In this document: piece after piece, positions 17,784 through 26,461 of the stretch | How positions within the stretch are numbered: position 1 is the stretch's first letter | Layout of the letters: each line of letters opens with the position of its first letter | NCBI RefSeq assembly: GCF_047634455.1 | Contig: NZ_JBLIAI010000006.1 | Span: forward strand, 10,465-74,464 | Reading direction: 5' to 3' | Source of the DNA: Maritalea sp047634455 | GTDB taxonomy: Bacteria; Pseudomonadota; Alphaproteobacteria; Rhizobiales; Devosiaceae | Length of the DNA stretch: 64,000 nucleotides | Position numbers and translations under genes: made by a program | The notes under the pieces: model-generated | The model's database searches: none | What the model was told of the DNA's origin: nothing | Seen by the model: only the letters and a program-made list of their open reading frames with translations

Positions 17784-18443
17784 TTAGCGTCGTTCCAACC
17801 TGGTAATCGACAGAATAACCGAGTCAGACGCAACAACGCTGCTATAAGTCTTATGAGCATACCGCCAATTTGCGGCAGCCGCTGAAATTTCTTCATCATA
17901 TCCACGGCCTTTTTGCAAAAGCGCTATTGTATCCACGCCAAAATGCGGAAAACAATAGGAGAATGTGGACGCCAGATCAGCAAAACCGCGCGCTGTAATG
18001 ACCCCAACCTGCAGACCAGCATCAAGCACCAAATCCTCCGCGCGAACATTGTGGACAACGCAACTTAGGCCCAGCAAACGAGAAATATGTCGCAAAAACG
18101 AACACTTACGGGCATTCGCCTCTATCATATGCACAATTAGGTCACAAGATTTGAACGCAATGGCGAGCGGAATTGCAGGCAACCCACCGCCACTGCCATA
18201 GTCCAACAAAATGCCCCTGTCTGGATCCACATGTTTTGCGAGCTGCAAACTATCCAAGAAGTGTCTCGACCATATTTCCGGCAATGTTTCACGTGAAACA
18301 AGATTTTTGATCTTTTGCCACCGAATCAGTTCCTGGGCGTATTTTTGCAGGTCTGACCGCACAGTTTCAGCGTCCAAACCAAGTTCAACGCACATATGAG
18401 AGATGCGGTCAGCCTCTATGGCAGTCGGCAATATCGCTTCCAT
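17784..18443 (-). CDS. rsmG: 16S rRNA (guanine527-N7)-methyltransferase RsmG
   Basis: The protein shows the RsmG signature: NLVSRET near residue 48, then the SAM site LLDYGSGGGLPAIPLAIAF, VHMIEANARKCSFLRHI and VITARGFADL. It methylates G527 of 16S rRNA in the decoding region; its loss gives low-level streptomycin resistance in other bacteria. The ATG at 18443 shares one base with the mnmG TGA (TGATG), so the pair is translationally coupled. The codons for VSRET contain the perfect parS at 18285-18300. Confidence 0.96.
   Translation of the reverse strand: MEAILPTAIEADRISHMCVELGLDAETVRSDLQKYAQELIRWQKIKNLVSRETLPEIWSRHFLDSLQLAKHVDPDRGILLDYGSGGGLPAIPLAIAFKSCDLIVHMIEANARKCSFLRHISRLLGLSCVVHNVRAEDLVLDAGLQVGVITARGFADLASTFSYCFPHFGVDTIALLQKGRGYDEEISAAAANWRYAHKTYSSVVASDSVILSITRLERR
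18285..18300. other. parS: Perfect parS centromere site, inside rsmG
   Basis: TGTTTCACGTGAAACA is a perfect 16-bp palindrome and equals the universal bacterial chromosomal parS consensus. It lies about 1.3 kb upstream of the parB start and 6.5 kb from the inferred oriC, inside the codons for Val-Ser-Arg-Glu-Thr of rsmG, where many bacteria have a parS. Confidence 0.95.
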
Positions 18444-20323
18444 CACACGGCACGCTTGGCAAAAGTTTCACGTGAATCCATTCGCTTCGCCGCCGCAAGA
18501 ATCAACAGGATAGCCGCCGGGGTCATCCCTTCAATCCGCTGTGCCTGGGCGATCGTAGAGGGATTGTGTTGAATTAACTTTTGGCACATCTCAATCGACA
18601 GGCCATCAAGTGACGCATAGTCCATACCATCCGGGATTTTGCGATTTTCGTCTCGCTGAACCGCCTCAATATCAGCCCGTTGCCGATCAAGATAAACCGC
18701 ATATTGCGCATCCACGGTCACTTGCTCCAATATGGCCATTGGAAATTCTAACAGTGCGGGCCAAATATCTGTAATTGTCTGCAAGGACACATTTGGATGA
18801 GAGAGTAATTGAAATGCACTGCGTCGCACCCCATCCGCACTGACTTGGATATCTTGTCGGCTGGCTTCGTTTGGCGTCAGATTAAGCTCATTTAGCATCT
18901 TTCTAGCTGCAACAAGTTGCGACATGCGCCCGGCAAAAACCACTTTTCGTTCAGCGCCCACCAAACCACAATCAATGCCGATTTGCGTTAAACGCTGATC
19001 GGCATTATCGGAACGTAAATGAAGCCGAAATTCGGCCCGACTGGTAAACATTCGATATGGTTCTGTAACGCCACGCGTCACCAAATCATCAACCATTACA
19101 GCAATATAGCTCTGCGTGCGCGACAGAATAAGCGGAGCACACCCCAAAACACGCATGGCGGCATTGGCACCGGCCAGCAACCCTTGCGCCCCTGCTTCTT
19201 CATAACCAGTTGTGCCGTTTATCTGCCCCGCTAAGGAAAGCCCGGGCAGCTTCTTCAACTGGAGAGTATGATCCAACTCGCGCGGATCAATATAGTCATA
19301 TTCAATCGCATAACCTGGCTGATTAATTACAGCATTTTCGCACCCGGGCAGTGAACGAACCAAGGCCAGTTGTACATCTTCAGGTAGGCTCGTCGAAATG
19401 CCGTTCGGATAAATATTGTCATCATCCAAGCCCTCAGGCTCCAAGAATATTTGATGCGAATCTTTGTCTGCAAACCGCACAATCTTGTCTTCAATCGAAG
19501 GGCAATAGCGTGGACCTTTACTTTCAATCTGCCCAGAATAGATTGCCGATTTCTGCAAATTGTCTTCAATAATCTTATGGGTACCGGCGTGGGTGCGTGT
19601 AATGTAGCACGGCACCTGCCGAACAGTGATGGCAGCGGTCAGCGCAGACATAGGCTCCAAATCTGCATCACCATGCTGTACTTCCAATTGCGCCCAATCA
19701 ATCGTGTTCTTGTCCAAACGCGGTGGCGTGCCGGTTTTCAGCCGCCCGAGGCGCAAACCCATTGTTTCCAAACGCTTAGACAGCCCCAGAACGGGTTTTT
19801 CGCCAACCCGACCAGCAGGAATTTGTTTGTCCCCAAGATGAATGAGTCCGCGCAAAAACGTGCCGGTGGTCAGCACAACTTCTGCAGCATCTATACGCGT
19901 ACCGTCACCTAAAACGACCCCTGCCACACAGCCATTTACCGAGATCAAATCATCGACTTCGCCCTCAATGACGGTCAAATTTGCTTGTTCAGTAATCGCC
20001 GCTTGCATCGCTTCACGATAGAGTTTTCGGTCCGCTTGCATGCGCGGTCCGCGAACAGCAGGACCTTTGCGCCGATTGAGCAGCCGATATTGAATGCAAG
20101 CCTGATCAGCGATCCGACCCATCAAACCGTCAAGCGCGTCAATCTCGCGCACCAAATGCCCCTTGCCCAACCCACCAATGGCCGGGTTGCAAGACATTTC
20201 GCCAATCTTTTTGAATTGATGTGTCACAAGCGCTGTCTTGACGCCAAGCCGCGCAGATGCAGCGGCCGCTTCACAACCAGCATGCCCACCACCCACAATG
20301 ATGACATCAAATCTATTTGTCAT
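18443..20323 (-). CDS. mnmG: tRNA uridine-5-carboxymethylaminomethyl modification enzyme MnmG (GidA)
   Basis: An FAD site (VIIVGGGHAGCEAAAAS) opens the protein, followed by the family blocks CNPAIGGLGKGHLVREIDALDG, RRKGPAVRGPRMQADR, TTGTFLRG and GLSLAGQINGTTGYEEAGAQG. With MnmE it installs cmnm5 on wobble U34 of tRNAs. The ATG at 20323 gives 626 aa, usual for MnmG; an ATG at 20362 adds 13 residues, overlaps mnmE, and would translate through the parS-like site at 20340-20353. It is flanked by parS-like sites at both ends and overlaps rsmG by one base. Confidence 0.96.
   Translation of the reverse strand: MTNRFDVIIVGGGHAGCEAAAASARLGVKTALVTHQFKKIGEMSCNPAIGGLGKGHLVREIDALDGLMGRIADQACIQYRLLNRRKGPAVRGPRMQADRKLYREAMQAAITEQANLTVIEGEVDDLISVNGCVAGVVLGDGTRIDAAEVVLTTGTFLRGLIHLGDKQIPAGRVGEKPVLGLSKRLETMGLRLGRLKTGTPPRLDKNTIDWAQLEVQHGDADLEPMSALTAAITVRQVPCYITRTHAGTHKIIEDNLQKSAIYSGQIESKGPRYCPSIEDKIVRFADKDSHQIFLEPEGLDDDNIYPNGISTSLPEDVQLALVRSLPGCENAVINQPGYAIEYDYIDPRELDHTLQLKKLPGLSLAGQINGTTGYEEAGAQGLLAGANAAMRVLGCAPLILSRTQSYIAVMVDDLVTRGVTEPYRMFTSRAEFRLHLRSDNADQRLTQIGIDCGLVGAERKVVFAGRMSQLVAARKMLNELNLTPNEASRQDIQVSADGVRRSAFQLLSHPNVSLQTITDIWPALLEFPMAILEQVTVDAQYAVYLDRQRADIEAVQRDENRKIPDGMDYASLDGLSIEMCQKLIQHNPSTIAQAQRIEGMTPAAILLILAAAKRMDSRETFAKRAV
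18465..18478 (+). other. parS-like site (asymmetric), 3' end of mnmG
   Basis: The plus strand reads GTTTCACGTGAATC; the 16-bp context matches consensus parS at 13 positions. In mnmG it encodes Asp-Ser-Arg-Glu-Thr. It lies 165 bp from the perfect parS, so ParB spreading could cover both. Confidence 0.6.
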
Positions 20324-20339
20324 GCCCACATCCTCATGC

Positions 20340-20353
20340 GTTTCACGTGAATC
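20340..20353 (+). other. parS-like site (asymmetric), mnmE-mnmG junction
   Basis: The plus strand reads GTTTCACGTGAATC; 14 of 16 positions match consensus parS. It overlaps the mnmE stop codon and lies in the mnmG leader, just upstream of the preferred mnmG start. Binding is inferred. Confidence 0.65.
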
Positions 20354-21650
20354 ATTTACCAATACAAAACCCTGAGAACAGCTCGTCTAAAACATCTTCG
20401 GTACCAACTTCGCCAACCAGCCGCGCCAAACAATAGGTCGCCACGCGGAGTTCCTCAGCAAGCAACTCCGGTGCATACACCAAATCGCACCCACGTACCA
20501 GCGCCTCAGAAGTTTCCGTCAGCGCAGCCTTGTCCCGCACATGTGAAATCAACATTGTTTCACGTGAATCATTTGCCTCAGTGATTGTTGAAATCAGTGC
20601 AGCTTTCAGCACTGTCAGATCGGGGTCTGTCTTTGCACTGATCTCGCAGTCCACGATGTTCTGCGCCAAGCTGGAGCCTCGCATGTCAGATTTGGTGCCA
20701 ACAATCAGGTCATACTCAAATCCATCAGGCAGGGAACCGTCATCCGTCAATCCAACCACAATGTCCGCCTGGAGCGCAGATCGAACCGAGCGCTCGATGC
20801 CAAGACGTTCAACCTCATCCTCAGTATCATGCACCCCGGCCGTATCTGCCAGCCGGAACAAAATGCCGTGCAAATCAATTTCTACTTCAATCACGTCGCG
20901 TGTTGTTCCAGGAATATCGGTAACAATTGCCGCGTCTGACCGAGAAAGCGCATTCAGAACGGTGGACTTGCCGACATTTGGTTTCCCGACCAAAGCAACG
21001 CTAACGCCCTCGCGGATCATCCGTCCTTGATCAAATGTCTTCAATTGATCGCTGATTTGAGAAGCCAGTTCTAAAAGGTCTTGCGAATAGCTGGTCGGCA
21101 ACTCAAACGGGACATCCTCTTCATCAGAAAAGTCTAAGCGGGCTTCAATCTCAGCACGCAAGCGAACTAATTGTTGCCGCCAGTCAGCCAGTTTTGCACT
21201 CAAACCGCCCTGCATTCGAGCAACTGCCAAAGCCCGTTGGCTTTCTGTGCGCGCATCAATCAGGTCAGCAATACCCTCGACACGAGTTAAATCTAGCTTG
21301 CCATTTTCAAACGCCCGGCGGGTAAACTCACCCGGCTCCGCAAGCCGAATACCGGGCAATTTGATCATTTGATCAAGTACGAACTGCACAACAGCCCGAC
21401 TGCCGTGCAGCTGCAACTCCAAAACCTGCTCGCCTGTAAAACTATTGGGTCCAGGAAAGTACAAAACCAACCCCTCGTCAACGACGCTGGCATCAAGAGG
21501 CGATAAGATTTTTGAAAAATGCGCGAAGCGGGGGCGGGGTAGCTTTACCCCAAAAGCGGCACATATACCCAACACATCGGGGCCAGAGGCCCGGATCACA
21601 CCAACACCTGACGGCAATTGTCCCGACGACAGCGCAACAATGGTGTCCAT
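20352..21650 (-). CDS. mnmE: tRNA modification GTPase MnmE (TrmE)
   Basis: An N-terminal formyl-THF-binding domain (GVGVIRASGP, PNSFTGEQVLELQLHGS, PGEFTRRAFENGKLDLT) precedes a helical domain with an inserted G domain (VGKPNVGKST, DIPGTTRDV, DTAG). The protein ends in the family CIGK motif, whose Cys is needed for activity. It works with MnmG on tRNA wobble uridines and is potassium-dependent. The ATG at 21650 (432 aa) follows AGGAC at good spacing and fits the family start DTIVALSSG; an ATG at 21668 is the alternative. A strong parS-like site lies inside. Confidence 0.96.
   Translation of the reverse strand: MDTIVALSSGQLPSGVGVIRASGPDVLGICAAFGVKLPRPRFAHFSKILSPLDASVVDEGLVLYFPGPNSFTGEQVLELQLHGSRAVVQFVLDQMIKLPGIRLAEPGEFTRRAFENGKLDLTRVEGIADLIDARTESQRALAVARMQGGLSAKLADWRQQLVRLRAEIEARLDFSDEEDVPFELPTSYSQDLLELASQISDQLKTFDQGRMIREGVSVALVGKPNVGKSTVLNALSRSDAAIVTDIPGTTRDVIEVEIDLHGILFRLADTAGVHDTEDEVERLGIERSVRSALQADIVVGLTDDGSLPDGFEYDLIVGTKSDMRGSSLAQNIVDCEISAKTDPDLTVLKAALISTITEANDSRETMLISHVRDKAALTETSEALVRGCDLVYAPELLAEELRVATYCLARLVGEVGTEDVLDELFSGFCIGK
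20557..20570 (+). other. parS-like site (15/16), inside mnmE
   Basis: The 16-bp context TGTTTCACGTGAATCA differs from consensus parS at a single position, where A becomes T and creates GAATC (a GANTC site). It encodes Asp-Ser-Arg-Glu-Thr in MnmE. It is the best imperfect match in the window and lies about 4 kb from the inferred oriC. Confidence 0.75.
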
Positions 21651-21679
21651 TTGCTGTCCTGCTGTCATCTGGGCGCCTG

Positions 21680-22945
21680 CTAGGTGTTCATTGAATCGAA
21701 GAAATCAGAATTTGATTTGGTTTGACGCAATTTATCAATCAAGAATTCAATCGCATCAATGGTACCCATTGGGGTCAAAATACGGCGCAAAACATACATT
21801 TTCTTGAGCATTTCAGGTGCAACCAAAAGCTCTTCTTTGCGTGTACCGGACTTGGTAATGTCAATCGCTGGGAAGACGCGCTTATCAGCCACTTTGCGAT
21901 CAAGAATAATTTCAGAGTTACCTGTGCCCTTAAACTCTTCAAAAATCACTTCGTCCATCCGGCTACCCGTATCAATCAGCGCCGTCGAAATGATTGTCAG
22001 CGAACCGCCGTCCTCGATGTTGCGCGCAGCCCCAAAGAAACGCTTTGGTCGCTGTAGGGCGTTCGCATCCACACCACCGGTCAACACTTTGCCCGAGGAT
22101 GGCACAACCGTATTATACGCCCGGCCAAGCCGCGTGATTGAATCAAGTAAAATCACCACGTCGCGCTTATGTTCGACCAAGCGTTTCGCCTTTTCAATAA
22201 CCATTTCAGCTACTTGCACGTGCCGGCTAGCGGGCTCGTCAAATGTCGAAGATATAACTTCACCGCGCACAGAGCGCTGCATATCTGTCACTTCTTCAGG
22301 GCGCTCATCAATTAACAGAACAATCAAATAACATTCTGGATGGTTTATTGCGATTGATTGTGCAATATTTTGCAACAATACAGTCTTACCAGTCCTAGGA
22401 GGCGCAACAATCAACGCCCGTTGTCCTTTGCCTAAAGGCGCAACCAGGTCTATAATCCGCGCACTTTTATCCTTAACCTTTGGGTCCTGCACTTCCAAAT
22501 TGAAGCGCTCATCAGGATAAAGCGGGGTCAAATTATCAAAATTGATTTTGTGCCGCGCACGTTCGGGTTCTTCAAAATTGACCGAATTGACTTTTAACAG
22601 CGCAAAATAGCGCTCACCATCTTTGGGAGACCGTATTTGGCCCTCAACAGTATCGCCTGTTCGCAAAGAAAATTTACGAATTTGAGAGGGACTCACATAA
22701 ATATCGTCAGGACCAGGTAAATAATTGGCGTCTGGACTGCGCAAAAACCCAAACCCATCCGGCAAAATCTCAACAACGCCTTCGCCAGTTATATCAACTT
22801 CATTTTCGGCAAGCTCTTTTAAGATAGCAAACATCAATTCCTGTTTGCGCAAAGTGCTTGCATTTTCTACTTCAACTTGTTCGGCGAAAGCCAATAGTTC
22901 GGCTGGTTTTTTAGCCTTAAGCTCACTGAGCTTCATATTCTGCAT
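21680..22945 (-). CDS. rho: Transcription termination factor Rho
   Basis: The domains are in order: an N-terminal helical domain (MKLSELKAKKPAELLAFAE), a cold-shock-like RNA-binding domain with EGVVEILPDGFGFLR, then the RecA-like motor with Walker A (APPRTGKTVLLQNIA) and Walker B (VVILLDSITRL), plus the Q- and R-loops. Rho is a hexameric RNA translocase that ends untranslated transcripts. The start at 22945 (MQNMKLSEL, 421 aa) matches the usual length; the open frame upstream to 23026 lacks family sequence. It lies 29 nt upstream of mnmE on the same strand. Confidence 0.96.
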   Translation of the reverse strand: MQNMKLSELKAKKPAELLAFAEQVEVENASTLRKQELMFAILKELAENEVDITGEGVVEILPDGFGFLRSPDANYLPGPDDIYVSPSQIRKFSLRTGDTVEGQIRSPKDGERYFALLKVNSVNFEEPERARHKINFDNLTPLYPDERFNLEVQDPKVKDKSARIIDLVAPLGKGQRALIVAPPRTGKTVLLQNIAQSIAINHPECYLIVLLIDERPEEVTDMQRSVRGEVISSTFDEPASRHVQVAEMVIEKAKRLVEHKRDVVILLDSITRLGRAYNTVVPSSGKVLTGGVDANALQRPKRFFGAARNIEDGGSLTIISTALIDTGSRMDEVIFEEFKGTGNSEIILDRKVADKRVFPAIDITKSGTRKEELLVAPEMLKKMYVLRRILTPMGTIDAIEFLIDKLRQTKSNSDFFDSMNT

Positions 22946-23109
22946 AAAGGACGTATCCTGGCGCTGGCAGATAACAATAAGGGGATGGGGAGACGTAAAC
23001 CGAGGTCTTTTTGTCGAAAGGACCAATATGTTTCGTTAGAGTTGGCGGTGTATATCGCAAATAACCAACAATGACAAGGAAAAATCGTCAATTCGCCTCA
23101 AAATCAGAC

Positions 23110-23535
23110 CTAGAATGGCTTCACAATAACCATAATCACAATCACAATCATCAACACCGTCGGCACTTCATTTATTAAACGGAAAAACCGACTGGAATTG
23201 GCATTTAAACCGCGCTCAAACGCCCTCTGGTAGCTCCCAAGCCGAAAATGGACAATCGTAAGTCCAACAACGCCAAACCCCTTCACCCAAGCCCAAACAT
23301 CATCCGCTGCAATTGCTTGAAACCCAAACGCCAACCACAATCCAAACACCCATGATCCAATCATCGCAGGCGTCATAATTGCCTTTAACAATCGACGTTC
23401 CATAATAATAAATGTATCCGATTGTTTTGAGCCATGTTCAGCATCGCAGTGATAAACAAAAAGCCGCGGCAAATACAAAAGGCCTGCCATCCAAGCAATC
23501 ACTGAAATCACGTGTAACGCTTTCACCCATTCCAT
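23110..23535 (-). CDS. hemJ: Protoporphyrinogen IX oxidase HemJ
   Basis: The 141-aa membrane protein has four hydrophobic helices. It opens with KALHVISVIAWMAGLLYLPRLFVYH, the conserved His-rich first helix of HemJ, and includes the basic RRLLKAIMTPAM loop. HemJ oxidises protoporphyrinogen IX to protoporphyrin IX, the penultimate haem step, and replaces HemG/HemY in most alphaproteobacteria. It lies 4 nt downstream of hemE, which supports the haem assignment and co-transcription. Confidence 0.92.
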   Translation of the reverse strand: MEWVKALHVISVIAWMAGLLYLPRLFVYHCDAEHGSKQSDTFIIMERRLLKAIMTPAMIGSWVFGLWLAFGFQAIAADDVWAWVKGFGVVGLTIVHFRLGSYQRAFERGLNANSSRFFRLINEVPTVLMIVIVIMVIVKPF

Positions 23536-23539
23536 CAGC

Positions 23540-24577
23540 TCAGTGCCCTTTAACGTGGTTTACAAGCGCTTCTACGTTCGCAATAGGCGTCTGCGGCACA
23601 ATTCCATGACCCAAATTGAAAATATGCGGACGCCCCTCAAAAGCGGTCAGAATGTCATCAACACGATCGAACATTTGTTTACCACCGGTCACTAAACGTA
23701 GCGGATCAAGATTTCCCTGTACCGTAGCCAATGGCGAAATATTGTCTCGAGCATAAGCCAGCGGCATCGCATAATCCAAACCAACCGCATTTACTTTAGT
23801 GGCCTTAATGTAACCGGGAATCATTGTCGCAGCGCCGCGTGGAAAACCAATTATTGGCGCATCCGGCCGCTCAGCGCGTACTCTATTCACAAGTTTTACA
23901 GTTGGCTTGATCACAAAGTTCTCAAAATTGACTTCGTCTAAATTCAAAGCCCAGCTTTCAAATATCTGAACAACATCGGCGCCTGCATCAAATTGTGCCA
24001 GTAAATATTGCGCACTCGCTTCAACCAAAATATCCATCAATTGCGCAAACAATTCAGGATGCGCTAATGCAAACAATCTGGCTTTTGCCTGATCAGGGGA
24101 GCCACGACCCCCGAGCATATAAGTTGCCACCGTCCAAGGTGCGCCACAAAACCCGATCAATGTCTTGTCATCATTAATGCCGGCTCGAACCCCACGCACA
24201 GTTTCTAAAACTGGTGCCAAATGCTGCAAAACTTTAGAAATGTCTAATTTGGCAAGATCCTGAGCAGTTTCAATTTCTGTTAAAATTGGTCCCTCACCCA
24301 CTTCAAACCTGACATCTTGTCCAAGCGCATCTGGAATAACTAAAATGTCCGAAAAAATGATTGCTGCATCAAGGTCAAAACGCCGAAGGGGCTGTAATGT
24401 GACCTCAATTGCCTTTTCGGGTGTATAACATAAATCCAGAAATCCTTTTGTTGATGCACGGACTTCACGATATTCCGGCAAATAGCGTCCCGCTTGGCGC
24501 ATAATCCACATCGGTGGCACGTCATCAACAATTCCTCTGACACAATCTAGCAACTTACGACCCGTTTTTTTTACCAC
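23540..24577 (-). CDS. hemE: Uroporphyrinogen decarboxylase
   Basis: The protein is complete at 345 aa with the family blocks PPMWIMRQAGRYLPEYRE near residue 21 (substrate-binding Arg residues), IIFSDILVIPDALGQ with the key Asp, GFCGAPWTVATYMLGG and the C-terminal FNLGHGIVPQTP. It removes four acetate carboxyls from uroporphyrinogen III to give coproporphyrinogen III. The start is a GTG at 24577 with GGAAAAGA upstream. It borders the inferred origin; hemE next to oriC is characteristic of Caulobacter and Rhizobiales chromosomes. Confidence 0.96.
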   Translation of the reverse strand: MVKKTGRKLLDCVRGIVDDVPPMWIMRQAGRYLPEYREVRASTKGFLDLCYTPEKAIEVTLQPLRRFDLDAAIIFSDILVIPDALGQDVRFEVGEGPILTEIETAQDLAKLDISKVLQHLAPVLETVRGVRAGINDDKTLIGFCGAPWTVATYMLGGRGSPDQAKARLFALAHPELFAQLMDILVEASAQYLLAQFDAGADVVQIFESWALNLDEVNFENFVIKPTVKLVNRVRAERPDAPIIGFPRGAATMIPGYIKATKVNAVGLDYAMPLAYARDNISPLATVQGNLDPLRLVTGGKQMFDRVDDILTAFEGRPHIFNLGHGIVPQTPIANVEALVNHVKGH

Positions 24578-25033
24578 GATCTTTTCCGGTTCCTATTTAA
24601 ATAAGATTCTATTTTTAGATTCTTCTTCTTCTTTATAGCTGTGTTTTGCAGGAATTCTTTTACATCCACAAGTCTTGTCCACATGTGGCAAATCCGCCTC
24701 AGCTGTGGGTTGAATTTTTGATGCTCATGTTGAATTAGTGAACAAAAGCTTAAACGGCATAGTTACCGGAACGTTAACATCACATGAGGATGTGGATATT
24801 AACTGGATAAATTGTGCAAAACCCGGGATAAAAAAGCATGAGACCAAATTATGCACATATCCCAGCATTCAGCCTAACCATTTTCCACCGCGCATTACCT
24901 GTGGATGAGATTCACAACAACGGGTACAAATCTCAAGAAGGCCAATTTCATACGCGCTTATCGCCCTAAGGCCCATAATGGGGGATAAGTATGTGGATAT
25001 GTCAAAAACTCAACAAGGTAACTGATTGATATT
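24578..25033. other. oriC: Probable chromosomal replication origin (oriC)
   Basis: This 456-bp non-coding gap lies between divergent hemE and maf. Sequences matching the DnaA box TTATCCACA at 8 of 9 positions are at 24675-24683 (plus), 24791-24799 (minus), 24849-24857 (plus), 24900-24908 (minus) and 24992-25000 (minus). Several 7-of-9 matches lie between them. An AT-rich tract at about 24595-24660, next to hemE, could be the unwinding element. A CtrA-like motif is at 24763-24777. Established knowledge: the Caulobacter and Sinorhizobium origins lie next to hemE. Gene orientation flips here and parAB with parS sites lie within 8 kb. No dnaA gene is adjacent, as is usual in this class. Confidence 0.88.
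24763..24777. promoter_or_regulatory. CtrA-box-like motif inside oriC
   Basis: TTAC, 7 nt, TTAA matches the CtrA full site TTAA-N7-TTAA at 7 of 8 defined positions. In Caulobacter, CtrA sites within oriC repress initiation. One site in an AT-rich gap could arise by chance, so this is tentative. Confidence 0.35.
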
Positions 25034-25618
25034 ATGATTGTTTTAGCATCCAGAAGTACAACCAGAATATCCCTGATGCAGAACGCCGGGTTGAAGTTTG
25101 ACGTTGAAGTCGCACGAATCGATGAACGAAAAATCGAAGAAGAAAATTCACAAATCGGATACACGCAATTCGAACTGACCGCAAAATTAGCAGAGGCCAA
25201 AGCGCTTAGCGTATCTGAAAATCATCCACAAGCCTTTGTGGTTGGTGCGGACCAAACGCTGCATATTAACGATTCATATTTACACAAACCGGCAGATATT
25301 GGCACTCTCAAAGCACAATTGGACCTTTTACGCGGCAAGACGCATATGCTTTGCTCAGCGGTTTGTGTTGCGCACAACAATAAAATTGTCTGGCAGCATC
25401 AAGGTCTAGCGCAAATGACGATGCACGATTTTACTGATCAAGAACGTGATCTGGTGATGGAACTGGAGGGCAATCAGCTGTTGCAAAGTGTTGGCGGCTA
25501 CCGCTTAGAAGGACCATCTATTCGACTGTTTGAACAAATTCAAGGCGACTATTTTACGGTCTTGGGATTGCCGTTGTTGCCGCTATTGTCTGCGTTACGT
25601 GAGTTGAAAGCGATTTAA
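25034..25618 (+). CDS. maf: Maf-family nucleotide pyrophosphatase
   Basis: The Maf signature is present: N-terminal IVLASRSTTRISLMQNAG, then DERKIEEEN, GADQTLHI (the catalytic Asp is usually in this block) and YRLEGPSIRLFEQIQGDYFTVLGLPLLPLL. The family hydrolyses non-canonical or modified nucleoside triphosphates; the subgroup (YhdE- or YceF-type) cannot be settled by eye. The length is 194 aa. It is the first gene to the right of the inferred oriC and begins a tight operon: its TAA is immediately followed by the aroE ATG. Confidence 0.92.
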   Translation: MIVLASRSTTRISLMQNAGLKFDVEVARIDERKIEEENSQIGYTQFELTAKLAEAKALSVSENHPQAFVVGADQTLHINDSYLHKPADIGTLKAQLDLLRGKTHMLCSAVCVAHNNKIVWQHQGLAQMTMHDFTDQERDLVMELEGNQLLQSVGGYRLEGPSIRLFEQIQGDYFTVLGLPLLPLLSALRELKAI

Positions 25619-26461
25619 ATGGAAAGAGCATTTGTCATCGGTCACCCCATCAGCCACTCCAAATCACCCCTTTTGCATCGCCACTGGCTGCAAGAATATA
25701 ATCTTGGGGGCACATACGAAGCTGTAGACGTGGAACCTGCTGATTTAGTCGCCTTCACAAACGCGATCAAATCTGGCGCATTTATCGGTGGCAATGTCAC
25801 CATCCCCCACAAAGAAGCGGTCATGGCGCTGTGTGAGAAGCTCTCGGCCACAGCAACGCAAATCGGGGCGGTGAACACCTTGTGGATGCAGAACGGACAA
25901 TTGCATGGCGATAACACAGACAAATATGGCTTTTTGGCCAATCTGGACCAACAATGTCCCAAATGGGATGCGCAAAATTCCGTCGCAATCGTTTTAGGGG
26001 CAGGTGGTGCAGCGCGGGCAATTTTGGTTGGATTGATCGAACGCGGCTATCAAACAATTTATGTGCTCAACAGAACAGCAGAACGTGCACAAAGGCTCTG
26101 TGCAGAACTAAATACCGTATTCCAGACAAAAATATTTTCTCCAACAACGCTACAGGATTTCAACAAATTAGCCCCAAACGCCGACCTGATCGTCAATGCC
26201 AGTTCAATTGGTATGAACAATACAAAATGTGAACATGTTGATCCAACTCGCGCGCCAAAACACGCCATTATTACCGATATCGTCTACACCCCACTTGAAA
26301 CGCCCTTGCTAGCGGACGCTCGACGCGCAGGATTGCGTACGATCGATGGGGTGGGCATGCTGTTGCACCAAGCAGTTCCTGGGTTTGAGCGTTGGTTTGG
26401 CCTGCGTCCTCGCGTAACCCAACAGTTACGCGACAAGATTTTGGATGGCCGCCATGATTAA
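25619..26461 (+). CDS. aroE: Shikimate dehydrogenase (NADP)
   Basis: The N-terminal substrate domain has GHPISHSKSPLLHRHWL and GGNVTIPHKEAVM, with the catalytic Lys of the latter, and GAVNTLW with DNTDKYGF. The NADP domain opens with VVLGAGGAARAILVGL (here IVLGAGGAARAI) followed by NRTAERA. The end DGVGMLLHQAVPGFERWFG is typical. It reduces 3-dehydroshikimate in the aromatic amino acid pathway. The length is 280 aa. There is no gap to maf, and the end overlaps coaE. Confidence 0.95.
   Translation: MERAFVIGHPISHSKSPLLHRHWLQEYNLGGTYEAVDVEPADLVAFTNAIKSGAFIGGNVTIPHKEAVMALCEKLSATATQIGAVNTLWMQNGQLHGDNTDKYGFLANLDQQCPKWDAQNSVAIVLGAGGAARAILVGLIERGYQTIYVLNRTAERAQRLCAELNTVFQTKIFSPTTLQDFNKLAPNADLIVNASSIGMNNTKCEHVDPTRAPKHAIITDIVYTPLETPLLADARRAGLRTIDGVGMLLHQAVPGFERWFGLRPRVTQQLRDKILDGRHD

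Noticed and set aside
24878..25200. Minus-strand open frame of 80 codons across the maf start
   Set aside because: It is the antisense shadow of maf, without family similarity.
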